DNA of 64,000 bases from Ruminococcoides sp052118065 (GCA_052118065.1 JBQKHY010000008.1:1-64000), one strand, 5' to 3'; counted from the stretch's first letter, positions 8,618 to 17,516 are shown. Made by a program: numbers and translations. The notes: generated by a model not told the origin, from the letters alone.

Positions 8618-8989
8618 CTAAAAATGAGTTTTCAAACCTTTTAATGCAGTCTTATTAAGAACACTAACAACAATTTCATTGTTATTGTATACTAGAATTT
8701 TAAATTCAACACCATTTCTAGTCCATTTTAGATTTTGAAGATTGGGTACTTCATCATTTTCTATCATATCATTGACTTCCTCGGCAATGTGAGAAATCAT
8801 TTTTTCATAATCTACAGAAGTTATTCTGTTAAGGCAGTAATCTCCACCGTTATAAATGTTTTGAGTATATTTAGGACAAGCATAAAATGGTGAAAATGCA
8901 CCTTGTCTTATTTCCATTACCATATTATCGCTATTCGGATGATTACCACAAACTAATTTAATTTTATCCCATAAGCCTTTTATCATCAT
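8618..8989 (-). CDS. Unknown 123-residue protein
   Basis: I do not recognise this protein. It has three cysteines near the N-terminus (KLVCGNHPNSDN, FYACPKYTQ, GGDYCLNR) spaced as in a possible metal-binding or treble-clef-like region, followed by a helix (YEKMISHIAEEVNDMIEND) and a beta-hairpin C-terminus. It starts MMIKG behind AAAGGGGAAC. Its start is 18 bases downstream of the stop of the membrane-anchored gene at 9008, consistent with one leftward operon down to 7733. Confidence 0.65.
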   Translation of the reverse strand: MMIKGLWDKIKLVCGNHPNSDNMVMEIRQGAFSPFYACPKYTQNIYNGGDYCLNRITSVDYEKMISHIAEEVNDMIENDEVPNLQNLKWTRNGVEFKILVYNNNEIVVSVLNKTALKGLKTHF

Positions 8990-9007
8990 AAATTTGTTCC
9001 CCTTTTC

Positions 9008-10027
9008 TTAATACAATTTGAAACAATCGACTACTTTATCTAAGTAGTCTTTATTGTTATATGAACTACTTGTTGTATCAATAGTTATAGTGTATTTGTA
9101 CTTACCATTAGCAACTAAGTAGTGTTCTACAATATATTCAGTGTTATCAACTAAATAAGAGCCTTTTGCTTTTATGTAATTATCATCTGTTTTTTGAAAA
9201 TCTAATAAAGCATAACCATTTCGGCCATTAGAAGCGAGATTTACATATTCTACTTTAGTAAATTTACTATAAGTATCTTTACTGTCTTCAAGATATACGC
9301 TTATCGTTGTACCGTCTTCTGAATTCTGTGCTGATATTACATTATTAGCAGTAGATAAATTCCAACCACTAGGTAAGCCATAAATAAAGTTACCAATCTT
9401 TGAATAGTACAATTTCATATCTGTAGGATAAGGTTTATCCTTTTTCCATTTAATCGAATCGAAAATTGCAACACATTTATCAATCATACTGTCATATTGA
9501 TTGTTTGGAATTGTTATAGTGACTTTGAGATTATATTTTTTATCATATGAATTATATGCCATATATGAGTAATCGTCATTTTGATAAGCTAAGGCATATG
9601 ATGAAGTATCAATCCAATTAAATGATTTAAGGATGTAACCATCTACAGATAACCTTGTTTTTTCTGTTCCTTCATTTACAGACAACTCGTCCTTATTAAA
9701 ATCTGTAATTTCAATTTCTACTGAAGTACCGTTTTCCAGAATATATGCATCATGGCCACTCTTAGTAACATGAGTCCACTTATCTTTAGATAAGCCAATA
9801 GATAAATTAATTTTATCATTTTTTATGTTATCTAGTGGAACTGTAGTAGTTGCTTGTACGGTACTTCCGACAGTATTATCTTGAGTGTATGCATCCAAAG
9901 GCTTGTTTCTATTTTGAATATAGACAATTACTAAAGATACTAAAATCATAACAATTATTATAGCAACCCAGATACTATACGGACTTTTTGGCCCTCGGCT
10001 TTTTTTATAGTTAACATATCTATTCAA
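9008..10027 (-). CDS. Membrane-anchored protein with two PsbP/DcrB-like halves
   Basis: The protein has 339 residues. A basic N-terminus and one membrane helix (IWVAIIIVMILVSLVIVYI, about residues 21-40) anchor a long extracytoplasmic part. That part contains two similar halves, each with a GLSKDKW/GLPSGWN-like opening, an INGTSVEIEI/GTTISVYLE strand and a final YDSMIDKCVAIFDSI/KDYLDKVVDCFKL helix, as in PsbP/DcrB-like lipoprotein folds. No enzyme motif is seen. It starts with TTG behind an excellent GGGAGGTG site. Its promoter region is divergent from the CHC2 gene and carries its own TCATTATAT box on the minus strand. Confidence 0.7.
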   Translation of the reverse strand: MNRYVNYKKSRGPKSPYSIWVAIIIVMILVSLVIVYIQNRNKPLDAYTQDNTVGSTVQATTTVPLDNIKNDKINLSIGLSKDKWTHVTKSGHDAYILENGTSVEIEITDFNKDELSVNEGTEKTRLSVDGYILKSFNWIDTSSYALAYQNDDYSYMAYNSYDKKYNLKVTITIPNNQYDSMIDKCVAIFDSIKWKKDKPYPTDMKLYYSKIGNFIYGLPSGWNLSTANNVISAQNSEDGTTISVYLEDSKDTYSKFTKVEYVNLASNGRNGYALLDFQKTDDNYIKAKGSYLVDNTEYIVEHYLVANGKYKYTITIDTTSSSYNNKDYLDKVVDCFKLY

Positions 10028-10046
10028 CTAATCACCTCCCTATTTA

Positions 10047-10055
10047 ATATAATGA
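10047..10055 (-). promoter_or_regulatory. TCATTATAT box, minus strand
   Basis: The minus strand reads TCATTATAT here, about 20 bases before the TTG start of the leftward gene and preceded by a T/A-rich stretch. Together with the plus-strand copy at 10085 it makes a divergent promoter pair, showing that the box follows gene direction. Confidence 0.5.
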
Positions 10056-10084
10056 TAAAACTTTTTATTTTTATGTTTAATTTA

Positions 10085-10093
10085 TCATTATAT
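10085..10093 (+). promoter_or_regulatory. TCATTATAT box before the CHC2 gene
   Basis: An exact box lies 41 bases before the preferred ATG of the CHC2 zinc-finger gene. No matching TTGaca element is seen. Confidence 0.5.
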
Positions 10094-10133
10094 AGGTAGT
10101 ATTAATTTTATGCTTATAAGGAGAGTGATGGAA

Positions 10134-11039
10134 ATGTTAGATAAAGAAGCATTGAAAGAAATAGTTGATATTAATGATGTAATTGAAGAATTAGGGATTA
10201 CACATAAAAGGTCAGGCAAAAACTTAACCTTTCTTTGTCCGTTTCATGGAGACAATAAGTTGGGTAGTTGTTTTACATATTACGGCAAATCATTTAATTG
10301 CTTTGCGTGTGGTAAAAAAGGTGACTCCTTTACTTTAATTAAAAAGGTCCTCAATTGTGACTTTCAAGGTGCAATGGAATTTGTTGCTAATTTGTATGGA
10401 GGTATCAGCAAATTTGAAATATCAACTGAGGATAAAAGGGCTTTTGCAAAAGACAAAAGAAAACTTCAGTTGATGCCAACAAAAGAATATTTAGAAAGGC
10501 TAGACCTAAGTGCCGAACCTGTATATAATATTAAAAATATTGTATACGAAAATGAAACAATGCCAAAGCTACAAAAGAATGAAGTGGCTGAATATCATGT
10601 AATGACTGAAGAAGAAACGGTCGAATATGGACGAAAACATAAGAAGTCTATAAATGAATGTCCGTTGTATTATAATATAATTAAAGAAAAAATAATGGAT
10701 AATCCACTTCGTAATTTATTCCTATCAGATAGAAATGAGTTTAATAAACTCATTGCAAATAAACGAAAGGATAAAATTGATGAAGCATTTTATTACATAG
10801 ATAAAGCAACTAAGTTGCCCAATAAGTTCCTTAATGATAAAAAGAAAGAAATTAAAGAAAAGATTGAACACAATATAGATGTCGAAAAAAACACCAAAAT
10901 ACTTTATGCTATTGAAGATGTTTTGATGTATCAATTCTATATTAATGATATTGGAATTGAAAGAACAAAAAAAGGTATAATAGATTATTATACTTTTAAT
11001 CCAAACTCGCATTCTAAGTCTAACACATCAAAAAGGTAA
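10134..11039 (+). CDS. CHC2 zinc-finger (DnaG-primase-type) protein without obvious TOPRIM domain
   Basis: The N-terminal 90 residues match the DnaG CHC2 zinc-binding domain: CPFHGDNKLGSCF, FNCFACGKKGDSF and the helix following it. The C-terminal 200 residues are lysine-rich and helical, and I see no DnaG TOPRIM motif (EGYMD-like or DxD). It may be a primase-like zinc module or a replication accessory rather than a full primase. The ATG at 10134 is preferred because AAGGAGAG ends eight bases before it; in-frame ATGs at 10110 and 10128 also exist. A terminator overlaps its stop codon. Confidence 0.8.
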   Translation: MLDKEALKEIVDINDVIEELGITHKRSGKNLTFLCPFHGDNKLGSCFTYYGKSFNCFACGKKGDSFTLIKKVLNCDFQGAMEFVANLYGGISKFEISTEDKRAFAKDKRKLQLMPTKEYLERLDLSAEPVYNIKNIVYENETMPKLQKNEVAEYHVMTEEETVEYGRKHKKSINECPLYYNIIKEKIMDNPLRNLFLSDRNEFNKLIANKRKDKIDEAFYYIDKATKLPNKFLNDKKKEIKEKIEHNIDVEKNTKILYAIEDVLMYQFYINDIGIERTKKGIIDYYTFNPNSHSKSNTSKR

Positions 11040-11068
11040 TAGCATTTAACTATGCTATTGCCTTTTTA
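11035..11068 (+). terminator. Terminator overlapping the CHC2 gene stop
   Basis: GGTAATAGCAT pairs with ATGCTATTGCC (one G-U) and is followed by TTTTTATTTTTT. The stem contains the TAA stop codon of the preceding gene. Confidence 0.8.
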
Positions 11069-11085
11069 TTTTTTAACTTTTTTAT

Positions 11086-11094
11086 TCATTATAT
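11086..11094 (+). promoter_or_regulatory. TCATTATAT box before the CAP gene
   Basis: The box TCATTATATATATATAG follows a T-rich tract, 32 bases before the ATG. It has the same arrangement as the other copies. Confidence 0.5.
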
Positions 11095-11125
11095 ATATAT
11101 AGACTAAAAAAGGAGAATTTAAAAA

Positions 11126-12649
11126 ATGAAAAAATTGCTAATTATATTTCTAACATTGATATTAGCATTTATGGGGACTTGGATTTATAAGACTAAAACA
11201 CCTAAGACAAGGCCAGATAGTTTCCAAATTGCAGATTATACAGCAGGTGCATGGTGGAACACATCAGACACAGTTAAGGCAGCAAGTGACTATACTCTTG
11301 ATAGCACAGTTGAAGACAACTATGTTCCATGTCCAGGTGAGAAAAATCTATTTATGGAAATTGATGATGATGGTAATATTGTTAGATACCATCAACGCAC
11401 AAAACAAAAAGATGGTTCTTATACTTGGAAAGTTGTAAATCCGGATATACCAGAGGACTACGAACCTGTTAATGGACTTGATAATGTCTATAAGTGTACT
11501 AAAGATGGCAAAACTAAATACTATAAGTATATTCGCAATGATGATGATACATATGCTTTTATTGAGGTTGATAAAAACGGTAAGGTCATAGATAAAGATA
11601 TACAAGATAACAATAACGGTGATATACCGGATAATTATAAGAGAATTAAGGGTACTAATATATATGCAGTTTATAATGACAACGGTGTTATTATAGCCTA
11701 TAAGGAAAGAAAATTTGGCAAGAATAATAAATACTATTGGGTAGATGCTGAAAAGCCTAAGACAACTGATACAGATGGTAATAGTAGTACTTCTTCTAAA
11801 TCTCCTTTATCGGATTTAGGTGTTGGTTACTATAATGGTAATCAAACTAATGTAAGTCAAGACAACAAACGAATTCAAAATGAAGAAAAGGCTAAGAATA
11901 ATCAGTCGACACCTCAAGTAATTTATATTAGAGACAAAAATAGTAATTCTAATTCTTCTGGTGGCTCACATAAAAGTGATGCCGGCAAAACAACTCAATC
12001 AGCTAAAAGTGTTGAGAGAACAAAGGATGGTTATTATACAGACTCTGAAATAGTTACTAATAATGTAATTGAAGGAAATTATAAAATTACTTATCAAACT
12101 ATTATAATTAAGAAATATAATGCTGAAGGTAAACTTGTTAGTACAAAGAAAGGTAAACCTACTCAAGTTGCTAAAGTTCAAATTAGTAATGATAGTTCAA
12201 AAAAGAATTCATCAGATAAAAATAAAGTGAAAAAATCTCTGTCAGCAGAGTATAACAGAGTAACAAGTGGTGTTTCATTTAATGATAGTTTAGCTAGTAA
12301 AGTGTTAGGTTATATTAATTCTATGAGACAATCTAATAGAGTGTCATCCTTAAATACTAATTCTACAGCAGTAAAACTAGCTAAAATTAAAGTAGCCGAT
12401 ATGGTAAAAAATAATTATTGTTCTTTTAATTCCCCTACTTACGGAACAATTTATGATATGTGTACTAAATTTAATTTGAACAGTAAGGCATCTGAAGGAG
12501 AATTTAAAGTAATATCTGAAAGTCCAAATACCATTGCAAACAGAGTTGTTAGTAGTTGTAGTAACTGTATTAATAATCAATTTAGTAAGATTGGTATAGG
12601 TATTATTAAGCATGGAGAATATAACTATGTTTGTGTAATTGTTGGTTAA
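11126..12649 (+). CDS. Secreted/anchored protein with C-terminal CAP (SCP-like) domain
   Basis: The protein has 507 residues, with an N-terminal hydrophobic signal/anchor (LLIIFLTLILAFMGTWIY), a long hydrophilic and repetitive middle (two similar segments with DGKTKYYKY/RKFGKNNKYYW) and a Ser/Asn-rich linker. The C-terminal 120 residues resemble CAP/SCP domains: VLGYINSMRQSNRV, then AVKLAKIKVADMVKNNYCSF and SKIGIGIIKHGEYNYVCVIV. CAP domains in bacteria are extracellular and of mixed, mostly unknown function. The catalytic-like His/Glu residues of eukaryotic CAP proteins are not clearly retained. It is flanked by its own promoter box and a terminator, so it is a single-gene unit. Confidence 0.75.
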   Translation: MKKLLIIFLTLILAFMGTWIYKTKTPKTRPDSFQIADYTAGAWWNTSDTVKAASDYTLDSTVEDNYVPCPGEKNLFMEIDDDGNIVRYHQRTKQKDGSYTWKVVNPDIPEDYEPVNGLDNVYKCTKDGKTKYYKYIRNDDDTYAFIEVDKNGKVIDKDIQDNNNGDIPDNYKRIKGTNIYAVYNDNGVIIAYKERKFGKNNKYYWVDAEKPKTTDTDGNSSTSSKSPLSDLGVGYYNGNQTNVSQDNKRIQNEEKAKNNQSTPQVIYIRDKNSNSNSSGGSHKSDAGKTTQSAKSVERTKDGYYTDSEIVTNNVIEGNYKITYQTIIIKKYNAEGKLVSTKKGKPTQVAKVQISNDSSKKNSSDKNKVKKSLSAEYNRVTSGVSFNDSLASKVLGYINSMRQSNRVSSLNTNSTAVKLAKIKVADMVKNNYCSFNSPTYGTIYDMCTKFNLNSKASEGEFKVISESPNTIANRVVSSCSNCINNQFSKIGIGIIKHGEYNYVCVIVG

Positions 12650-12658
12650 TAGCTTTGA

Positions 12659-12688
12659 TGGAGGTACTATTTAGTACCTCCATTTTTT
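12659..12688 (+). terminator. GGTACT-type palindromic terminator
   Basis: TGGAGGTACTA and TAGTACCTCCA form an 11-bp stem followed by TTTTTTAT. The same GGTACTAAATAGTACC core recurs at 14814, 21810, 23525 and 32288, in part inverted. Confidence 0.85.
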
Positions 12689-12706
12689 ATCGCATTTTAT
12701 TATATT

Positions 12707-12835
12707 TCATTATATCTATAGAATTTATTTTTGTTTTCATTGGAGTTTATAAAAAATAAATTACTTTAATAGTTTGAAAGGAAACTCAAAAAGTCAAAAT
12801 AAAACTCTAAAATTTGTCTATTGGAGAATTTAAAA
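12707..12835 (+). promoter_or_regulatory. Element promoter and structured leader, copy 1
   Basis: TCATTATAT (12707-12715) is followed by the leader. Its AATTTATTTTT arm pairs exactly with AAAAATAAATT, the loop holds GGAGTTT, and AAACTC occurs twice downstream. A TTG-started 19-codon frame (12774-12833, beginning MKGNSKSQNK) ends two bases before the gene ATG. Here TTTTT/AAAAA replaces the TTTTAT/ATAAAA of other copies, a compensatory change. Confidence 0.6.
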
Positions 12836-13234
12836 ATGATTGAAAAAATTGATAATAAAAACTGTGGTAATGAATATATGATTGTTGATTATTCTACAAC
12901 CAATATTAGTTCAATTTGCAATATGTTAAAACGAATAGCAGAAATTGATGATGACTATAATGGTAAGAATAACTATCAAAGCATTAATTCATCAGTAGCA
13001 GGTTTTAAGAGCGACTTGGCATATGATATTCATAACTTCATTTGTGATGTATATGACACTATTGATGTTAAAGATGTTCATAATATTGAAACAAGGAAAC
13101 TCTTAAAACAAGAAATTCAAAGATTTATTACTGATTGGCTTGATAAAGCTAACTGTCAATATACATATAATATCATGTACATTGACAATACAGACATTAT
13201 TTTGGTTGGATTAATCGTAACATTTAATAATTAA
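12836..13234 (+). CDS. Unknown 132-residue acidic protein
   Basis: I do not recognise this family. The protein is small, soluble and probably alpha/beta, with segments YMIVDYSTTNISSICNMLKR and IQRFITDWLDKANCQYTY. The ATG at 12836 follows TTGGAGAA; an in-frame ATG-less extension to 12821 has no support. It is followed after 14 bases by another unknown gene with its own AAAGGAG site, so both are probably expressed from the leader copy at 12707. Confidence 0.65.
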   Translation: MIEKIDNKNCGNEYMIVDYSTTNISSICNMLKRIAEIDDDYNGKNNYQSINSSVAGFKSDLAYDIHNFICDVYDTIDVKDVHNIETRKLLKQEIQRFITDWLDKANCQYTYNIMYIDNTDIILVGLIVTFNN

Positions 13235-13248
13235 AAGGAGAACAAAAA

Positions 13249-14064
13249 ATGATTGAAAATATTAAATTTAATAAGACTGATATTCATATGGAAAATGAGA
13301 AATTAGTGGTATATGTTGATGATGACATTACTATATATTATTCCCCTATTAAGGGAATTAATTTCTCAAATGGTGAAGAATTAGTAGAACTTACTTGTGA
13401 TTCACAACTATTTCTACTAACAGAAATATTAAATGTTATTAAGGAAGACAAAACTTTTGATGATATGATTAAAAGCATTGAAAAAGATATAAAAATGAGT
13501 AACAAACATAATATATCAATTAATGAATATTGTATCACTAAACAACTCGTCATTAATGATGACTTTTATGTTCTTAATAATGAAAATGATTGTTGTATAT
13601 ATGATTTTATTGAAACAGCTAAGTTCTTTAATATCAATAAAGAAAACGCTGTTCAGTTATATAATAATATTAACTGTAGTATTGACACTCGAATGATTGT
13701 TGATAAACTTATGTATGAAAATAAGATATTTAATATTTCAAAGTACAAGAAGATAGCGACACTATCACCTAGATATTCTATTATCGTGGACTATGCAATT
13801 TACGATAATCTTGAAAATAAAATTGTAGGAAAATGCAAATCCTACAATGAAAGTTTGTCAAAAATTAAAACTATTGTAAATAGCATTACAGGTTTAGAAT
13901 ATAGCCTTTGTAAAAGACAATATGATAGTAAATGGCAAGTAACATTTGCTGATGGTAGGACTATTAATATTACTGCCGGTGATATTAGTTCGACCTTAAA
14001 TAAACTAAAAATGTTGCATGAACCTTTGGAAGAAGTTATCAAACTAGAGTGTTTACCGGAATAA
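13249..14064 (+). CDS. Unknown 271-residue protein
   Basis: I do not recognise this family. The protein is soluble with alternating beta and helical segments and no signal peptide. The last 70 residues (SLSKIKTIVNSITGLEYSL, then WQVTFADGRTINIT) look like a small separate domain. It lies 14 bases after the preceding unknown gene with AAAAGGAGAAC as ribosome-binding site, then a terminator. Position next to SSB and RecJ suggests an element-core rather than cargo role, but no function can be given. Confidence 0.65.
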   Translation: MIENIKFNKTDIHMENEKLVVYVDDDITIYYSPIKGINFSNGEELVELTCDSQLFLLTEILNVIKEDKTFDDMIKSIEKDIKMSNKHNISINEYCITKQLVINDDFYVLNNENDCCIYDFIETAKFFNINKENAVQLYNNINCSIDTRMIVDKLMYENKIFNISKYKKIATLSPRYSIIVDYAIYDNLENKIVGKCKSYNESLSKIKTIVNSITGLEYSLCKRQYDSKWQVTFADGRTINITAGDISSTLNKLKMLHEPLEEVIKLECLPE

Positions 14065-14080
14065 GCAAGTAATTTATTTT

Positions 14081-14116
14081 AGAAAGTCTACTAGTAGTAG
14101 GCTTTCTTTTTTTATT
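14081..14116 (+). terminator. AGAAAGTCTAC-type terminator, copy 1
   Basis: AGAAAGTCTAC pairs with GTAGGCTTTCT and is followed by a long T run. Near-identical stems with changed loops occur at 55401, 61081 and 62152. Confidence 0.85.
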
Positions 14117-14131
14117 TTTAAAACTTTTTTA

Positions 14132-14140
14132 TCATTATAT
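14132..14140 (+). promoter_or_regulatory. TCATTATAT box before ssb
   Basis: The box is preceded by AAAACTTTTTTA and followed by ATAG, the fullest form of the motif, 58 bases before the ssb start. The region between contains AAAGAAAGGAATTG, similar to the end of the structured leaders. Confidence 0.55.
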
Positions 14141-14197
14141 ATAGTAAGAGTATATATCTACTGATTAAATTACAAAGAAAGGAATTGAAAATAAGGA

Positions 14198-14767
14198 ATG
14201 AATATAAAAAATGAATTTGTACTTGTTGGCTCAATCATTTCAAAACGAATGGGCAATAATGTACTGAGACTAAGAATAACAACCTACCATAATAATCAAA
14301 TCAATAGACCATCTGTTGTGATTTTTGATAATATTGAAAATTACAACGAGGCTCTTCAAATTGGTGACAGAGTAATGGTCAGAGGATATTTACAAACTAA
14401 TCGTGTTCACCGTAATGGTGGACTTGTAGCAAAAAGTGTAAAAATTTTAAAATCTAAAGTTGATGCCCTTTTTGCAGGTGAAGAATATTATGAAGACACT
14501 AATCAAATTCTATTATCCGGTGTAATTAATCGTAGTGTTTCTAACTACCCTAAAGTTTCAGTTATTCATTTTGAAAGTGAATCAGAAGATAATAGAAAAA
14601 TTTATCCTAGTGTCAGTTGTTTTGGTAAAGCCAAAGATAAGGTTGCAAATTTAAAGATTGGTGATACTATCAAGGTGCTAGGTTATATGCAAACGAGTAT
14701 TAGAACTGGTGATGATGGCTCAACTAACTTCTTTGAAAATGTTGTTGCAATTAATGTTCAAACTTGA
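14198..14767 (+). CDS. ssb: Single-stranded DNA-binding protein with two OB folds
   Basis: The 189-residue protein is a tandem of two SSB-type OB folds. The first spans about residues 4-85, with FVLVGSIISKRM and GDRVMVRGYLQTNR; the second about 105-185, with ILLSGVINRSV and GDTIKVLGYMQTS. The usual bacterial SSB has one OB fold and an acidic DDDIPF tail; neither the single-domain form nor that tail is present here, so partner recruitment through the tail is not expected. Duplicated OB folds could act as a dimer giving four ssDNA-binding folds, as in Deinococcus SSB; that parallel is inference. It sits directly upstream of recJ. Confidence 0.82.
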   Translation: MNIKNEFVLVGSIISKRMGNNVLRLRITTYHNNQINRPSVVIFDNIENYNEALQIGDRVMVRGYLQTNRVHRNGGLVAKSVKILKSKVDALFAGEEYYEDTNQILLSGVINRSVSNYPKVSVIHFESESEDNRKIYPSVSCFGKAKDKVANLKIGDTIKVLGYMQTSIRTGDDGSTNFFENVVAINVQT

Positions 14768-14813
14768 TAATTAACAATGTGAATTACATACAATGATATA
14801 TACTTTGTAATTA

Positions 14814-14845
14814 TGGAGGTACTATTTGGTACCTCCATTTTTTAT
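14814..14845 (+). terminator. GGTACT-type terminator after ssb
   Basis: TGGAGGTACTATTTGGTACCTCCA followed by TTTTTTA. It is a second copy of the palindromic terminator family, with a compensated G-U in the stem. Confidence 0.85.
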
Positions 14846-14861
14846 TTTTATAATTTATGAG

Positions 14862-14954
14862 TCATTATATAATTAGTTATTATTTTTTGTTTTGTATGGA
14901 GTTACAAAATGCGAATTATTACAATTAAACTAATATCTTAAAGGAGACAATAAA
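14862..14954 (+). promoter_or_regulatory. TCATTATAT box with partial leader before recJ
   Basis: After TCATTATATAATTAG the sequence TTATTATTTTTTGTTTTGTATGGAGTT keeps the first half of the cassette leader, including the conserved GGAGTT loop, but lacks the clear GAAAGGAA/AAACTC second half. It looks like a diverged or shortened copy of the leader family. Confidence 0.45.
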
Positions 14955-16637
14955 ATGAAAGTAAAATGGAATAAATTTAAAACTATCGAACAGGTTATTT
15001 GCCATAATTTAAATATTAAAAATATTCATGAATTAGAATTATTTAATTCTAAAGAATATTTTATTAAAGGATTAAAAGAAGCAAAGGAACTTATTATGTC
15101 ATCTCTGGATAGACCTATTTATGTTCTAACTGATTATGATTGTGATGGTATTTGTTGTGCTATTATCCTAGATAGGATTTTTAAAAGACTTAAGCATAAA
15201 AATTATCATATCGAAATACCGGATAGGCATAATGGCTATGGACTATCAGAGATTTATTTAGAAAATATATCTGAAAATTCATTAGTTATTACAGCCGATA
15301 ATGGCATTACGGCGAATACTGTAATTGATAAATTAAAGAATAATATGAATTGTAAAGTATTAGTGTTAGACCACCATTTGATGTCAAGTGATGATTTACC
15401 AAATGCTGATGTAATTGTAGATCCGAATGCTATTGAAGGTTCTACATTTAATGGATATTGTGGAACAGGTTTGTGCTATAAATTAGCACAATTATTATTC
15501 CCTAATAGCGATTTGTATTATGATTTAATTATTGCTTGTATTGCAACTATTGCTGATGCAGTACCATTAACTGAAGAAAATAGGGTAATAGTTAAGAAAG
15601 GATTAAAATGTATTAATGAATACAAAAATAATCCTGTAACAATATTACTTCATTATCTTGGTATCTGTCATGCAGATGAAGATACAATTGGATACTTTAT
15701 TGCTCCGATTATCAATGCGACAGGTCGCATTGACGCCCCTCAAAAGGCATATCAATTCTTTATGTATGGATATAAAGAACTATTATATGAGTTATGTAAA
15801 ATCAATAACAACAGAAAAATAATGGTTAAAGAAGCAAAAGAATTTGCTGATTTAATTATTATTGATAATAGGTTATTTAAATCATATCCAATTGTTATAC
15901 CATACGATAAAAGTTATGGTGTCAAAGAAGGAATAATCGGTATTATAGCAGGACAATTAGCAGATGAATATAAAAGACCTGTTATTGTTCTTACTGAAGT
16001 AGATAAGGGTGTATATAAAGGTTCTGCTAGAAGTTATAATGATATAAATATTAAAGAACTTCTTGATAAATGCAAAGATAATATGATAACTTATGGTGGT
16101 CATATTGGGGCAGCAGGACTGTCAGTTAAAAAATCAAAATTAGAAGATTTTATTTCTAATGTACAAAGTGCATTTGCTAAAATGGATGTAACTGTTACAA
16201 GTGATATTAAATATGACTTAAAATTAAATGTTGATGAAATAAATGAAATTATGGAAAAATTAGAGTTATATTCTCCATATGGAGAAGGTAATCCTAACCC
16301 TGTATTTTATGGTGATATTGATTTAATATCAAGTAAAGGTTCCCATTATAAAAAAATGGGTTCTGCTAACGAACATATTAAATTAAATGCAAAGGACTTA
16401 AGCCTTATAGGTTTCAATATGGCTGATAAATATGCAAATGAAGATTATCCAAAACATATAAGTGTTATTGGTAATCTTAGATATAATTATTACCGTAATA
16501 ACAGGACAAATCAAATGAACATAATTGATTATGAAGTTAAAAAATCAGATGATAATTATTCTCATTTGACTAATCTTCTTAATCATAAACTAAAACGAAT
16601 AAAAAAGGAAATGAGAAGAAAAGATGAACAACAATAA
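14955..16637 (+). CDS. recJ: RecJ-like single-strand DNA exonuclease (DHH/DHHA1)
   Basis: This 560-residue phosphoesterase has the DHH-domain motifs LTDYDCDGICC (about residue 58), TADNGITA and VLDHHLMSSDD, then IATIADAVPLT. The DHHA1 domain is marked by TYGGHIGAAGLS near residue 380, and an OB-like C-terminal part follows. RecJ degrades ssDNA 5'-3' in recombination and repair. The size fits bacterial RecJ (about 560-580). RBS AAAGGAG precedes the ATG. The 3' end overlaps the next gene by 14 bases, showing translational coupling to an unknown partner. Confidence 0.93.
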   Translation: MKVKWNKFKTIEQVICHNLNIKNIHELELFNSKEYFIKGLKEAKELIMSSLDRPIYVLTDYDCDGICCAIILDRIFKRLKHKNYHIEIPDRHNGYGLSEIYLENISENSLVITADNGITANTVIDKLKNNMNCKVLVLDHHLMSSDDLPNADVIVDPNAIEGSTFNGYCGTGLCYKLAQLLFPNSDLYYDLIIACIATIADAVPLTEENRVIVKKGLKCINEYKNNPVTILLHYLGICHADEDTIGYFIAPIINATGRIDAPQKAYQFFMYGYKELLYELCKINNNRKIMVKEAKEFADLIIIDNRLFKSYPIVIPYDKSYGVKEGIIGIIAGQLADEYKRPVIVLTEVDKGVYKGSARSYNDINIKELLDKCKDNMITYGGHIGAAGLSVKKSKLEDFISNVQSAFAKMDVTVTSDIKYDLKLNVDEINEIMEKLELYSPYGEGNPNPVFYGDIDLISSKGSHYKKMGSANEHIKLNAKDLSLIGFNMADKYANEDYPKHISVIGNLRYNYYRNNRTNQMNIIDYEVKKSDDNYSHLTNLLNHKLKRIKKEMRRKDEQQ

Positions 16638-17505
16638 CATAAAAAAAGCATATTTTAGGCTTTTTAAAGATACAAAAAATGGTGGTAGAGTTGCGTTATA
16701 CATGAAACCAGTAATGGTATCACCTAATAGAGAAAATGGTGATAATATGTATTTCCCATTTTCTCCATTATCAAGAATGGAATTAACTCTTATTGATACT
16801 AGAGGTAATCTTGAGAAGAAAGTATATGCTAATTTATCAGTAAAAGCTGACAAAAACGAAATTGCACACTTATTGTCAGCATATGAAACTGCTAAAATTA
16901 TACAAGCTCAATCAATTGCTCAAGGTATCACTAAGATTAAAAAACCAGAAGCATATTGTCATAGGTTTCCAAGTGGTGAATTTGGTGGTGAAACACCTGC
17001 TGAAGTTCTACTGAGGGACCCTACTAAAATAAACGCATTATTAAGACAAAAAGATTATTATATGAATAATATTAATAATTATCCTAATAATGAGTTATTG
17101 GTCAATAGCATTACTAATGCTATTGATTTGTTTAATGAAGGCACATTAAAGGAAGATGTGTCAGATAAATGCTATAATATGCTTAACTATTCTTTTAAGG
17201 ATATTTATAGATATAATGACGGACAAAATTCGTCAAAACTAGGCAGACCTAAAAATATTAGATCAGCAATTACAATTAATTGTTATCCGGAAAAAGCATA
17301 TGCGTGGACGATAACAATTAAGAATAAAAACTTATTAGACGAAAATGCCGGAGATGTAAAGGTCAGTTTTATTATGAATGATGCTGAAATGAGTTCATTC
17401 ATTGAGTCAATAAAGATACCTTATCAGACACAGGTCCTAGATTATAAAAATAGCAAAATTGTTTACGCAATTAAAATGATATTCGATAGATTGTTTAATA
17501 AATAA
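16624..17505 (+). CDS. Unknown protein translationally coupled to RecJ
   Basis: I do not recognise this 293-residue soluble protein. It starts at an ATG within the last codons of recJ. The N-terminal half is beta-rich (VALYMKPVMVSPN, RMELTLIDTRGNLEKKVYANL) and contains a helix AHLLSAYETAKIIQAQSIAQ. The C-terminal half resembles another beta domain (SAITINCYPEKAYAWTITIKN), giving a possible ssDNA-binding or nucleoprotein arrangement. Coupling with RecJ and the nearby SSB suggests a DNA-processing accessory role, which is inference only. Confidence 0.7.
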   Translation: MNNNNIKKAYFRLFKDTKNGGRVALYMKPVMVSPNRENGDNMYFPFSPLSRMELTLIDTRGNLEKKVYANLSVKADKNEIAHLLSAYETAKIIQAQSIAQGITKIKKPEAYCHRFPSGEFGGETPAEVLLRDPTKINALLRQKDYYMNNINNYPNNELLVNSITNAIDLFNEGTLKEDVSDKCYNMLNYSFKDIYRYNDGQNSSKLGRPKNIRSAITINCYPEKAYAWTITIKNKNLLDENAGDVKVSFIMNDAEMSSFIESIKIPYQTQVLDYKNSKIVYAIKMIFDRLFNK

Positions 17506-17516
17506 TTTGCATTTTA

